Notes: generated from the sequence alone by a model not told the origin. A stretch of 64,000 nt of DNA from an uncultured Bacteroides sp. (GCF_905207245.1 NZ_CAJLKP010000008.1:1-64000); one strand, 5' to 3'. Counted from the stretch's first letter, positions 9,401 to 16,864 are shown. Numbers and translations are program-made.

Positions 9401-9553
9401 GCCTGTAGCAGTGGTGTTTATGGATGATAGTGTGGTGCCGAATGTCCAACTGTCATGCTTCAATTCAGGAAATGATACCGTTGGTTCAGTGCAGCTACAT
9501 AGCAGCAAAATGAGTAGAAATAGATAAGATTTCGCCTTAAGTGGTGTTTTCAT
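6470..9553 (-). CDS. Sensor-like lipoprotein: beta-propeller, one membrane helix, long coiled coil, C-terminal helical domain
   Basis: A lipoprotein-type signal (FLLILLLCSCTEP) leads to about 640 residues of repeated short strands resembling the propeller-type periplasmic sensors of Bacteroides (ARYIATSNGLWKI, DSLLLGTRNHLWYIS). A membrane helix lies near residues 661-681 (SVAGAFALFVIFIVLAI), followed by a highly charged coiled coil (about 685-765) and a helical region. The C-terminus (LTPQQILILSYYP ... ENRHPVKKEILALWKELF) resembles a LuxR/sigma-region-4-like helix-turn-helix only distantly. There is no histidine kinase, receiver or AraC domain. The layout implies that an outside signal is passed to a cytoplasmic output. 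Lipidation and a membrane helix together are unusual. The two CsgG-like genes follow on the same strand. Confidence 0.6.
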   Translation of the reverse strand: MKTPLKAKSYLFLLILLLCSCTEPTVSFPELKHDSWTFGTTLSSINTTATGDTLLLGSADNGSIYFFIPDSLIRAVKVAEGGDKIYKIESLGYTDRQKMHLLVSVRNKGIRLVEIRTDLLEAQVIKTFLCDTTNISPKKLNRYSAYDWIYSPKDKARYIATSNGLWKITEEMLSDKSPGDVAMELSSDRDAIQGMPEYPIRSITLNPDCDGSLYYTARDGFYHLDINQNNHTRLYKGNYFYSTIDNHDTLYVLGKNSMLKGKADNHSAMQLSDNEGMAKLLFWSEDPCYEYRIFEKSKAIVAGERCIIPASLQDKNSFLKTRTGYYFVSYDKLIKVYPHQNISSTRKTIMAACRKNDNEIFILDNQYNLYMLGMNDRIAHRLGQLSRHQRVRMMAYAHEQLYFLTESGLQVCSPPKKTIFLVNSTIQLTDWKHKAILDDDEVTAMKVFKTDSLLLGTRNHLWYISRTQEPEEIKLRWNGQLLDDINETGYISTIDASAQGYKVGVLNFGLFEGRNSIKSEISNRPDVESPTNILSVSACNNTWAISSGDHVYIYNYRSNTVERKYSIPAYAQKLAVLENDGGCNLYLLPPKGIAWYTLKANSYQPHLPYFSDIPFHPHSSFKMNNNFYVCSSDIGVCLIENGVPPVWVTNYDEGTVLSATEWLSVAGAFALFVIFIVLAIRYKRQIEKTHKQKDEITVRLKKQIDDLNKKREEKEKELNEQKKKAEESQRIIEEKKKEEEAEKRKKYEIEVARKQEKASYIKSLESRLTVYHYLKFDKFKEIPEDEETKYTFLNEHEQEIDESIRAGITALNTQRMWMRKAVEGWCHIIEAHQLNCDTSNLQELREKTDRYFSSDIDEERFKTDVAGYENEKNEVYAIFKEVRKNVYDRLAEKVANSLRPDYLQEVNTLRQIIIDIHDKVFFNEVIQTECPNNKIYEKVAFVCMSGASPKLTPQQILILSYYPEEDSKERKLVNNANVSDYKDRGKNKRLPRILSGENRHPVKKEILALWKELFSTSEQSGFTLLFT

Positions 9554-9563
9554 AGCACTTTCA

Positions 9564-9571
9564 CAAATGTA
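9564..9571 (-). promoter_or_regulatory. -7 box (TACATTTG) upstream of the sensor-like gene
   Basis: TACATTTG on the minus strand matches TAnnTTTG and lies 11 bases before the ATG at 9553. No convincing -33 TTTG is found 19-21 bases upstream. The very short leader is the main reason for caution. Confidence 0.35.
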
Positions 9572-9606
9572 TATTTACTGACTTGACTGATAAACAGTGG
9601 CAAGTT

Positions 9607-9753
9607 ATGGAAAAAATGTCAGAAAACAAAGAGAGGAAGCGAAAACATTCCTTTCCAAGCTCTTATGATAACATACCCGATGAGGTGGAAAGGAAGCTAA
9701 ACCATTCAAGAGCGGCGGAGATTTCTTCTGTTCAATCGGATTTGAAATCATAG
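9607..9753 (+). CDS. Possible small protein (48 residues), unrecognised
   Basis: An ATG-to-TAG frame of 48 residues, very polar (MEKMSENKERKRKHSF...), on the strand opposite to its neighbours in a gap otherwise without genes. There is no signal peptide or membrane segment. It could be a fragment of a decayed gene or chance. Only the lack of any competing gene supports it. Confidence 0.2.
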   Translation: MEKMSENKERKRKHSFPSSYDNIPDEVERKLNHSRAAEISSVQSDLKS

Positions 9754-9799
9754 CTGGTCGAAATATTTTATCTAATATATGTGGCTAATATATTGATTA

Positions 9800-10018
9800 T
9801 TAATTAGATAAAGTCTTTTGATCACCTATGATAATATATCCGCTGGGACGGGATGCCCGGTTCGTCAGTTGTCGTTTTCCTTGCCAGTACTGTTCTTGTC
9901 GTTCCATTGTGCTTTTCTTCCCCTGTTCTTCATGTATGAGCCAGACAATAAATGTAAGGCAGAATACCAGTATGAGATATCCTGCCATGATTTCAAGTTT
10001 AATTTTTACTTGTATCAT
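9800..10018 (-). pseudogene. N-terminal fragment of a membrane sensor kinase-like protein
   Basis: This 72-residue frame begins with a basic N-terminus and one membrane helix (IMAGYLILVFCLTFIVWLIHEE), followed by EQYWQGKRQLTNRA. That resembles the membrane anchor and first periplasmic helix of Bacteroides hybrid sensor kinases. After NRA the sequence departs into an unrelated tail and stops. No kinase domain is encoded nearby. I take it as a truncated remnant at an island edge; a genuine small membrane protein cannot be excluded. Confidence 0.45.
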
Positions 10019-10114
10019 CTTTTTGTTCTATTTGCTTACCTTTTTAACCTCAACCCACACTACTTGGTTTTCGCTTTGTGCACATTCATTTTATCAAGGT
10101 CTCATGTGTCAAAA

Positions 10115-10783
10115 CTAAGGAAACTTTCTAATAGATAACTTTGAAATCCAATCTATATTATAATAATCCCATTCTGATACTGGTAAATAACCCTTAAGTA
10201 AAGGGTTAGATTCTCTCATTTGACGAAAATAAATTGTGTTAGAATTTATTTCAACTATAATATCATAAAATTTTCTTGTATGGCTAATTAATCCCCATTT
10301 TCTAAAATGACAATTATACCAATGAGGAGAAAAATCTAGATCATCGCTTTTATTAATAGGTATACAGCACCTTATTGCTTTTGGAATAAAAATTTTCGTA
10401 TTATAGTGCGAAGGATTTCTTTTACAATAATTTATCCAAAGTTTTCTACAGTCTCCTTGCTTGTTTTCTCCAAGTAAACAGATATGAGCAACGTATTTTT
10501 CAGACATCTTCGGATCATAAAAATAAGCCATAGCACATCCCGAAAAATCACAGCTTATAGCATCCTGTCCATCAAGAACTCTATGAAAGTTTATTTTATT
10601 CTCTTTATATGGTATAAACCATGAATAATACTTCCTTATAAAGAAACCTTCTTCAGTCCAATTATCATTTATGATATTTCTAATATTTGAATTCCCAACA
10701 TCCTGGCGTTCTTTCATGAGAATAACATCATCTATGATGTCGCCAGACTTAAGACTTTTGAAATAATTCAATAATAATCCCAT
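10115..10783 (-). CDS. Putative CNF1/BLF1-like Cys-His protein, copy A (FSGC family)
   Basis: A protein of 222 residues with no signal peptide, strongly AT-rich relative to its surroundings. It shares a clear core with the protein at 14899-15516: NIRN, then DAIS-x-[DE]-FSGC-x-MA-x-F, YV-x-HI, DC-x3-W and a later GLI segment. Here the Cys is residue 83, the His residue 100 and the second Cys 112. In the toxin deamidases CNF1 and BLF1 the catalytic Cys sits in an LSGC motif with a catalytic His 12-15 residues downstream, so a glutamine deamidase-like fold is a reasonable inference, not a demonstrated one. It stands alone after the adenosine deaminase, behind a 10-bp hairpin. No immunity partner is identified next to it. 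Confidence 0.6.
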   Translation of the reverse strand: MGLLLNYFKSLKSGDIIDDVILMKERQDVGNSNIRNIINDNWTEEGFFIRKYYSWFIPYKENKINFHRVLDGQDAISCDFSGCAMAYFYDPKMSEKYVAHICLLGENKQGDCRKLWINYCKRNPSHYNTKIFIPKAIRCCIPINKSDDLDFSPHWYNCHFRKWGLISHTRKFYDIIVEINSNTIYFRQMRESNPLLKGYLPVSEWDYYNIDWISKLSIRKFP

Positions 10784-10800
10784 GTTTAAATAGAAATATT

Positions 10801-10829
10801 AAATAGAATGCTCTAATTTCATTCTATTT
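10801..10829. terminator. 10-bp perfect hairpin between adenosine deaminase and FSGC protein A
   Basis: AAATAGAATG (10801-10810) and its inverse CATTCTATTT (10820-10829) enclose a 9-base loop. It lies 18 bases before the ATG at 10783 on the minus strand and may end the deaminase transcript or shape the leader of the next gene. The remaining bases up to 11039 are AT-rich and hold no gene I can support. Confidence 0.45.
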
Positions 10830-11039
10830 AGGTTAAACAATCAGTCCTTATATCTCCAACTTATTATATCAAAATTATACTGTATTTCTATCACCTTATC
10901 ACTTTCTGCATTTGTGAGACACTCAACAATTAATCTGATATTGTTTGTTATTGCATCTCACAGTTGTTATAGAATGCTCTGAGCAGTCCGTCGATAATCT
11001 CCGATAGAGTATTTTCTTATAGCTAAATAATTCCAGATA

Positions 11040-12569
11040 TTACTCATCCCATTTTTTAATGGTTCCAATATTCTGCCACCATATTCTTTCAAAAGCAGCA
11101 AATTCTTTTTCAACTCGGTGTAACAACTCCTGTTTCTTATTTTCAGACATGAACCCGAAGTAAATACTATTGCGCACAAGTTGTTTGATTTCGTAATAGC
11201 CAAGACCATAGCGCAAGGTGGCCAACACATATTGTTGTGTTAAGTTCGTGCGCAAAATACCCGGATCATCTGTAGAAAGAACAGTAGGTACACCCGCCTG
11301 TCGATAAAGCATAAACGGATGTGCATCATCCTTGACACCAAGAATAAACTCGTTGCTTGTCAGATTAGTTTCAACCGGTATCTGTCGCTTTCGCATGGCA
11401 TCCAGTAACGAAATACTTCCTTCTTCAAATGCAACATCAACACCATGCCCGATACGGTCAGCTCCGGCAACAAATACCGCTTCACGGATGTGGCTGCACA
11501 TTTCTTCCGGCTCAACCAGCCCCAATGTCAATTCCCCTGCATGGAGAGAGGCTTTTACACGATTACCCGTAGCCTTATCCAGATAGCGGAACATTTTCAT
11601 GTGAGCTGTGTAATCGGTCATCGCTATTTCACTGTTCTCAGCAGATACTATATTTACACCCACTAATTTACTCCTTTCACGTAAACAACTTTTAAATGCG
11701 ATGTAAAGTTGGGCATAGACTACAAGCGGAGCTGCGTTGCGGCTGGCATACCCTTGATAGAAGCAGACCGGAGCACGGTCATATCCCGATGAAAGGGTAC
11801 TATGAATGTCTATGCTGTCGATGTAGGCAACATACTTGTCAACCCACTCACTCATTGCCGGTATCTTTTCCCATTCTTTGAAAATATCGTCCAGCACCTC
11901 GTCTGTTCCTTCTCGTCCCTTTGTCCGCTCCGTGTCTTCAAGAATGGCTTTTTGCAATCGGTCATTATAACGTGCATAGAAGTCATTTCCGCAAAGAGCA
12001 TCAATCTTCGCTGCATTGATACCGGGCGAGGAAAGCATTATCTCCAGATACTGCACATTTTCACGCGCCGCCCGTTTGCGCAGTTCCTGCATCAGCTCTA
12101 CCGTATGCTTTCCTGCCACGGCATTGAACAGTCCGAATGCACCAAAGAAATATTCGTCTGCCCCCAGCGGAAACTTTCCCGGATTAAAATTGCGGATAGA
12201 CCATTTATCAATCAATGCCATACGGGTATTGTGCAAATTCGGCATATCCGGCGAAAGCCGTAACATCTCCTTGCCTTTTGTGCTGTCTTTGGGTTGGTAA
12301 AGTTTACCGGTAGCCATATCCACCCATAAACCGTCCTCCGCTGCGAATTTAAAATAGTTCTCAGCATAGACTGCTCCGGTCAGGTGATTATGCAAGTCGC
12401 CGCCTTTCGGCATTTCGGCAAAAAATTGTCGCAGACGGTTTTCGTCCTTGCATATAGTTGCAAAGTATTCGCTCACCTTAACGGAATCAGGTTGAGCATA
12501 AGCCGTTACGATGCTGAATACACATAGGAACGATAATATGAAACAAAAAGATAGTAATTTATTCTTCAT
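11040..12569 (-). CDS. Exported adenosine deaminase-family protein
   Basis: A 509-residue protein with a signal peptide (SFCFILSFLCVFSIVTAYAQ), so periplasmic or surface-exposed. The metal-dependent deaminase motifs are all present: GGDLHNHLTGA (HxH), LHAGE, RIGHGVD and STDDPGI, matching the zinc ligands and catalytic residues of adenosine deaminases. It is longer than cytoplasmic ADA and resembles the exported ADGF-like form. The likely reaction is adenosine to inosine outside the cytoplasm. The start is the ATG at 12569; the extension to 12578 would use TTG. It is 16 bases after the M15 peptidase gene, so they are probably co-transcribed. In a host-associated bacterium, removal of extracellular adenosine could serve nutrition or alter immune signalling; that is inference. 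Confidence 0.88.
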   Translation of the reverse strand: MKNKLLSFCFILSFLCVFSIVTAYAQPDSVKVSEYFATICKDENRLRQFFAEMPKGGDLHNHLTGAVYAENYFKFAAEDGLWVDMATGKLYQPKDSTKGKEMLRLSPDMPNLHNTRMALIDKWSIRNFNPGKFPLGADEYFFGAFGLFNAVAGKHTVELMQELRKRAARENVQYLEIMLSSPGINAAKIDALCGNDFYARYNDRLQKAILEDTERTKGREGTDEVLDDIFKEWEKIPAMSEWVDKYVAYIDSIDIHSTLSSGYDRAPVCFYQGYASRNAAPLVVYAQLYIAFKSCLRERSKLVGVNIVSAENSEIAMTDYTAHMKMFRYLDKATGNRVKASLHAGELTLGLVEPEEMCSHIREAVFVAGADRIGHGVDVAFEEGSISLLDAMRKRQIPVETNLTSNEFILGVKDDAHPFMLYRQAGVPTVLSTDDPGILRTNLTQQYVLATLRYGLGYYEIKQLVRNSIYFGFMSENKKQELLHRVEKEFAAFERIWWQNIGTIKKWDE

Positions 12570-12585
12570 CTGTACCAAATTTTGA

Positions 12586-13068
12586 TTATGTCGTCATTGG
12601 ATAATATTTCCCGTCTCTCATGGAAAGAAACTGCCTGCGTTGTTCGCCACGTGGACTTTTGTACCCGATATGCATCCAGCTTGGAAGGCCTTCTTCATTC
12701 TCGCCTTCAGAAATCAACTGGTCGAACGGACGGTTAGCCAGAAACCTTCGGCAGAAACTTTTAAATTCGGTCATTTTCCCGTTGAGTGGAATCAAGTCGA
12801 AAGCATAACCATGACAATGTGCCGATGTTGTTGAACCGCCAACGACAGCATTAAGTGCCGGACCACGATAACCGGACGAGATGCGAATACCGGGTGTACC
12901 AAGCCCTGCATCAAGACAACATTCAGCCCATGCTTCACGTAATGGGTCCAGTAAAGTTTCTATACTCTCCACGATATGTGCTAAATGCTCGGCTCCCGGC
13001 GTATTGTCTATACCCTTAGCCTTTGCTGTTTCGGAGCGCGTACATTCTGAAATGCTAAAATATTTCAT
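12586..13068 (-). CDS. M15-type peptidase, endolysin-like, without signal peptide
   Basis: A 160-residue zinc peptidase of the M15_3 (D-Ala-D-Ala carboxypeptidase/VanY-like) type. The metal motif reads SAHCHGYAFDL (His..Asp) and the third ligand lies in WMHIGY. ISSGYRGPALNAVVGG upstream is typical of phage-derived members that cut peptidoglycan peptides. There is no signal peptide, as in phage endolysins that need another route to the wall. It lies between the DUF2589 genes and the adenosine deaminase on the same strand. In this island it could release cytoplasmic products through cell lysis or could be a domesticated phage enzyme. Confidence 0.82.
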   Translation of the reverse strand: MKYFSISECTRSETAKAKGIDNTPGAEHLAHIVESIETLLDPLREAWAECCLDAGLGTPGIRISSGYRGPALNAVVGGSTTSAHCHGYAFDLIPLNGKMTEFKSFCRRFLANRPFDQLISEGENEEGLPSWMHIGYKSPRGEQRRQFLSMRDGKYYPMTT

Positions 13069-13252
13069 ATTTGTTTACTTAAAATTGTTGTCATTACAAA
13101 GTTTATCTCTTCTCATCCGTATTTTCAAAGGTCATCGCCAATTGTTTCAATTCTCTGCACAATCAAAAATGCCGAATGTAAGACGCAAACCGGATAAAGG
13201 CGGAAGAACGCAAATACACGTTCCTCCATCTTTATCGGTCTCTTATCAGTTT

Positions 13253-13825
13253 CTATTTACTGGAGTTGTCCAATTTCAAAGGTTCAACACACGATGCCAT
13301 TATATCCATCAGTTTGCTCAGACCTTCAGTTGGTTGCTGCTGACGGGCTGATACATGTACCTGATACTTGGCTGTCTGGTTGGTAGAACGAGTATTCTCG
13401 CGCGAAGAGGAAACTTTGCCGTTCACGCTGACCGAACCGCTGGCAAAGCATCCGAACTTGAAATTCGAACTGGCACTCACAGAATTTTCAGTATTAGTCG
13501 TTTCTGTTGATTTTTCGGTTGTCGTAACTTCCATTTGGAAATCAATCTGTACATCATCAACAAGCAGTGAGGGGAGTGGAACAAGCCCAAGGAATGGAGC
13601 TTGAACTTGAATGTCCATAGGTTGGGTGCTTCCTTCAACCGGTCTTTGAAGATTGAAATTCAACAATCTCGGAGTTTTACCATCATCTTGGAACCCGATT
13701 TCAGTCATAAACTCGAATGCGGACTTTGCCAGCTTCTTTTGTGAATCACATGCAGCAGTGAGCGGAGCCGCGATAAGTTCCGCAATGGGAAGTCCCTTGA
13801 AATTGTTACTTACATTGTCTGCCAT
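13253..13825 (-). CDS. DUF2589 domain protein (copy 1)
   Basis: A 190-residue protein with the DUF2589 layout: an N-terminal amphipathic helix (LPIAELIAAPLTAACDSQKKLA), a middle beta-rich segment with FLGLVPLPSLLVDDVQIDFQM, a Ser/Thr/Asn-rich stretch (about 100-150) and a closing EGLSKLMDIM helix. The function of the family is unknown. There is no signal peptide. The start is the ATG at 13825; the upstream TTG at 13831 is unlikely. It is the last of three related genes in a row, with gaps of 21-43 bases, so they probably form one transcript and possibly one complex. Confidence 0.78.
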   Translation of the reverse strand: MADNVSNNFKGLPIAELIAAPLTAACDSQKKLAKSAFEFMTEIGFQDDGKTPRLLNFNLQRPVEGSTQPMDIQVQAPFLGLVPLPSLLVDDVQIDFQMEVTTTEKSTETTNTENSVSASSNFKFGCFASGSVSVNGKVSSSRENTRSTNQTAKYQVHVSARQQQPTEGLSKLMDIMASCVEPLKLDNSSK

Positions 13826-13868
13826 AATCAATTAAAATTTAAATGTTAATAAAAGTGTTATTTTTGAC

Positions 13869-14381
13869 CTAATCATTGCTGTCTTGCAGTGAAAAAGGCG
13901 TAATGGTCTTATCGTATTCGTCAATGATACGCGACAATCCTTCGGGTATCGGTTTTGACTCGAATTTGATATGTACCTGCATTCTTGAGTTATCTTTCTT
14001 GCCGTCGAAACTGATTTCAAGGTTTGAGCGTTTCAGTCGATTATTGAAATGTGCAGCGTCTTCACCAGCCTGAAAACCTTCCTGCGGTTGCTTACGCCGC
14101 AATTCAGAAGAAACAATCTGCACCGAAAAATCCATTTCCACTTCTTTTACGTTGATAGTCGATGGATTGACTATCGAAATCAGGGGGACATCTACGGCTG
14201 TCTGTTCATTGATATTAAGCCGCTTGGTTATCGGATCACCTTTCGGAGAAAAATAGCGGCCCAATAACTCCACATTACGTGTTTCAATCATCTCCATTGC
14301 CGTATTGACTGAATGTTGTAACCCTCTTACCAAATCAGATAAGGTTTGAGGAGCATTTTTTTCATTATTCCAATATGCCAT
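13869..14381 (-). CDS. DUF2589-like protein (copy 2)
   Basis: A 170-residue paralogue of its two neighbours: N-terminal LSDLVRGLQHSVNTAMEMIE helix, then DVPLISIVNPSTINVKEVEMDF and a closing EGLSRIIDEYDKTI. The shared order (helix, VPL-x-x-[IL]V, acidic [KD]-[DE]VE-[IM]-x-F strand, EG-[LV]-x-R) shows descent from the DUF2589 type, although it lacks the Ser/Thr-rich linker of copy 1. No signal peptide, no catalytic motif. Function unknown; probably a structural or scaffold partner of the flanking copies. Confidence 0.68.
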   Translation of the reverse strand: MAYWNNEKNAPQTLSDLVRGLQHSVNTAMEMIETRNVELLGRYFSPKGDPITKRLNINEQTAVDVPLISIVNPSTINVKEVEMDFSVQIVSSELRRKQPQEGFQAGEDAAHFNNRLKRSNLEISFDGKKDNSRMQVHIKFESKPIPEGLSRIIDEYDKTITPFSLQDSND

Positions 14382-14402
14382 AATTCTTCATTTTAAAAGT
14401 TA

Positions 14403-14855
14403 CTAAATCAATTTATTACATTCGTACAACAGACGATTTACACCTTCAGCATCATCTTTAACTTTAAAGTGAACGGTGATTTCCATCACATTCTCTGCAT
14501 CGGCTTTGATGCCTTCCATATTCATTTCAAGTTCCGCATGTGATATGACATTGTTCGCTTCTAAGATATTGGGCATGGAATGGGATGATATGTCGCCAAT
14601 CTTGGCCTTGAACTTTATCTCCACATCATCCATCACCAAGTTATTATGTGAAACTAATGCCATCAGAGGCACTTCAAGGTCACGATCTCCAATCTGTACT
14701 TTTCGGGTGACAGGTTTACCTTCCTTCGTCCAAAAATGGGAAAGGTTATCCATCTGCTGAGCTTGAAGCATACTGACGGTGCTGCCGACAGCTTGTTGCA
14801 AACCCTTCAGTATTTCAGAGAAGGCAAATGTTGTTCTTTTACTGAATATGCCCAT
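14403..14855 (-). CDS. DUF2589-like protein (copy 3)
   Basis: A 150-residue protein with FSEILKGLQQAVGSTVSMLQ at its N-terminus, EVPLMALVSHNNLVMDDVEIKF in the middle and EGVNRLLYECNKLI at the end, the same framework as the two genes that follow it. It is the shortest copy and the first of the three in transcription order. Divergence among the copies is high, which suggests old duplication and separate roles, for example subunits of a hetero-oligomer. It starts 44 bases after the stop of FSGC protein B. Confidence 0.68.
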   Translation of the reverse strand: MGIFSKRTTFAFSEILKGLQQAVGSTVSMLQAQQMDNLSHFWTKEGKPVTRKVQIGDRDLEVPLMALVSHNNLVMDDVEIKFKAKIGDISSHSMPNILEANNVISHAELEMNMEGIKADAENVMEITVHFKVKDDAEGVNRLLYECNKLI

Positions 14856-14898
14856 GACATTTATATTATTTTCAATTACTATAGAGTTGGCCTATCTT

Positions 14899-15516
14899 TT
14901 AGATAAAATGAGGAATACTACTATATCGTTTATTTTGATGTTCAACAATAGTTCGCTCACACATCCCTGTTAATGTATCGAAACATAATGAGTACATTCT
15001 ATTGCACGATGTTATTAATCCGCAAACTTGAAACCTATTAGATGTATTAAGGCCTCCATTGCATTTTATTGTTATTTGTCGAACGATATCGTAATCAATG
15101 GGATTAAATAGAAATAAATGCTTAATCTCTTTCTGATACCTATACGTAAATTCAGTCCATACATCCTTGCAATCTGATAACGCTCCATCTTTACAACTTA
15201 TGTGACAAACATACCAATTGCCTCTAAAAAAAAATTTAGCCATATAACATCCTGAGAATTCATAACTTATAGCATCCATATATTGAGTTATAATCCCAAA
15301 TGTGATAAAGCCTTCTTTATAAATAACACCAACTGGACCTCCGAATGAATACACGATACTATTACTTCTAAATTTATTCCGTATATTATCGTCATCTATT
15401 GGAATATTTTGCGTACTGTCAGGTATTATATATGGCCATTGGCCTATGCGGTTATTTTTTGATTGTATTTCCGCTATTATCTGTCCATAATTATTATAAA
15501 AATAATTCTCATCCAT
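14899..15516 (-). CDS. Putative CNF1/BLF1-like Cys-His protein, copy B (FSGC family)
   Basis: The 205-residue paralogue of the protein at 10115-10783, also AT-rich and without a signal peptide. The core reads DAISYEFSGCYMAKF, WYVCHI, DCKDVW and later CGLI. With the chosen start the Cys is residue 90, the His 105 and the second Cys 116; the 15-residue Cys-His spacing equals that of CNF1 (C866, H881). The open frame runs up to 15612, but that would overlap the upstream fimbrillin-like gene by 74 bases. The ATG at 15516 gives a 22-base gap and a length like copy A. It sits between a fimbrillin-like gene and the DUF2589 trio in one direction. Deamidase activity is inference from motif and spacing. 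Confidence 0.6.
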   Translation of the reverse strand: MDENYFYNNYGQIIAEIQSKNNRIGQWPYIIPDSTQNIPIDDDNIRNKFRSNSIVYSFGGPVGVIYKEGFITFGIITQYMDAISYEFSGCYMAKFFFRGNWYVCHISCKDGALSDCKDVWTEFTYRYQKEIKHLFLFNPIDYDIVRQITIKCNGGLNTSNRFQVCGLITSCNRMYSLCFDTLTGMCERTIVEHQNKRYSSIPHFI

Positions 15517-15538
15517 ATTGATACTTTTTATATGTTTC

Positions 15539-16864
15539 TTAAAAAGCAAAAATGGCACGCCCATTAGCATCTGTTCCATAAAACCACTCTTGTTGTTTTC
15601 CATTAGAAACAACTATAGTCCAATAATTATTATTAAACTCTGTTGAGGAATAAAAGACATTCTCCAAACTTCTTGCGTTGAATTTCTCGCTGTTTGCCAC
15701 CCCGTTCATTTTATCCTCCAAAAAAGTTTTTCCATCTGTGCTCTGCGATGTTGTATTTCCCCAAATCATCAACTTCAGTTGGTCAATGGTAGGTCCAAAC
15801 CATTTCTGGCAGGTATTCGGTACTTGGGGAAGGTTATCTGTAGGAATGTTTTGGCCTCCATGGCTAAATTTTCTTGCAGCATCTTTTAAAGCGACCACCA
15901 ACCCATGATTATACGGGGCAGCCGCCAATTGTTCCGATGTAGTGAGAACTATCCCAATGCAAGGATTGCTGCTGTCATTGGTATAAGTGGATGATATATT
16001 GCCGTCGGCATAAAAATAATCCCCTCTGGCAATAGATTTCTCAATATCCGTCGTATTACCTGCATATATCAGTTTCTTGTTATATTTTCCGGCTACGGCA
16101 GTTATGACACTGCTGTATGTAACCGTTTTCCCTCCGGCAGAATAAGAAATAGCCGGTGTCACACTTCCCGGCTTTACCAATGCCCTGAAACATCCTTTTG
16201 AATCCGTATAAGGAGTAGTGACATTTCCTATTTTCTTTTCAGCTATGGAAGATACAGCACCATAAGCTGCATATCCACCAGAGTACGGAGTCCGCTGACC
16301 TTTCAAGTCCAACACAATCAAGGCTAATGAATGTTGCAGTGTAAACGATAAGGTCTTTTTATCTGCCGACAACGTACCGGTGGCAGTCATCAGATCATTG
16401 TTGGTATAAAGCTCATGGGTGCTTTGGTCTGCAGCGACTTCAAAGTTGCTGATAATATCAGCAATGCTCGCAATCGTTTTACCGTCCATCGCTTGACGGT
16501 AGGGATAGTATGCAAAAAAAGAAACATTGCTGCCGGAAATGGCAGAAACGGCTTCAGTTCCGACTTTTTCCCAAGTTTTTGAACTATTATTATATCTATA
16601 ACATACGTTCTTACTGATGACTTTGCCATCCTTCACGGCATAAATGCCAATCTGGTCATTCTCGGCCAACGTTGTTTTGAACTCATCTTCATTGTCCGTT
16701 GCGCGGGTTGTGGGGTTGGCCGATTCATATCCGGTTGTAGATACCTTTATGACGGGTTCAGCCGATATATTCTGACTGCTTAATAAATCGTCTTCCTTGC
16801 TGCAAGATGACAATCCGGTCAATGCCGCGACCAATAATAACAAGGTGTATTTTAATTTTTTCAT
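15539..16864 (-). CDS. Fimbrillin-family lipoprotein with C-terminal FISUMP/DUF1566-like domain
   Basis: A lipoprotein signal (LLLVAALTGLSSCSKED) leads to a fimbrillin-like region: PTTRATDNEDEF (the conserved TRA site near the N-terminus), DQIGIYAVKDG, FFAYYPYRQA and FTLQHSLALIVLDL are hallmarks of the FimA/Mfa1-like superfamily. The last 110 residues (KWFGPTIDQLKLM ... VFYSSTEFNNNYWTIVVSNG) resemble the compact C-type-lectin-like domain of DUF1566/FISUMP proteins, which may give this subunit a tip-adhesin role. The 441 residues exceed a plain fimbrillin. It follows a second fimbrillin gene by 12 bases. Confidence 0.75.
   Translation of the reverse strand: MKKLKYTLLLLVAALTGLSSCSKEDDLLSSQNISAEPVIKVSTTGYESANPTTRATDNEDEFKTTLAENDQIGIYAVKDGKVISKNVCYRYNNSSKTWEKVGTEAVSAISGSNVSFFAYYPYRQAMDGKTIASIADIISNFEVAADQSTHELYTNNDLMTATGTLSADKKTLSFTLQHSLALIVLDLKGQRTPYSGGYAAYGAVSSIAEKKIGNVTTPYTDSKGCFRALVKPGSVTPAISYSAGGKTVTYSSVITAVAGKYNKKLIYAGNTTDIEKSIARGDYFYADGNISSTYTNDSSNPCIGIVLTTSEQLAAAPYNHGLVVALKDAARKFSHGGQNIPTDNLPQVPNTCQKWFGPTIDQLKLMIWGNTTSQSTDGKTFLEDKMNGVANSEKFNARSLENVFYSSTEFNNNYWTIVVSNGKQQEWFYGTDANGRAIFAF

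Noticed and set aside
10115..10783. Papain-like cysteine protease as target of the neighbouring inhibitor
   Set aside because: The order Cys then His only 15-17 residues later does not fit the papain fold, where the His lies more than 100 residues downstream, so the link with the inhibitor remains unproven.
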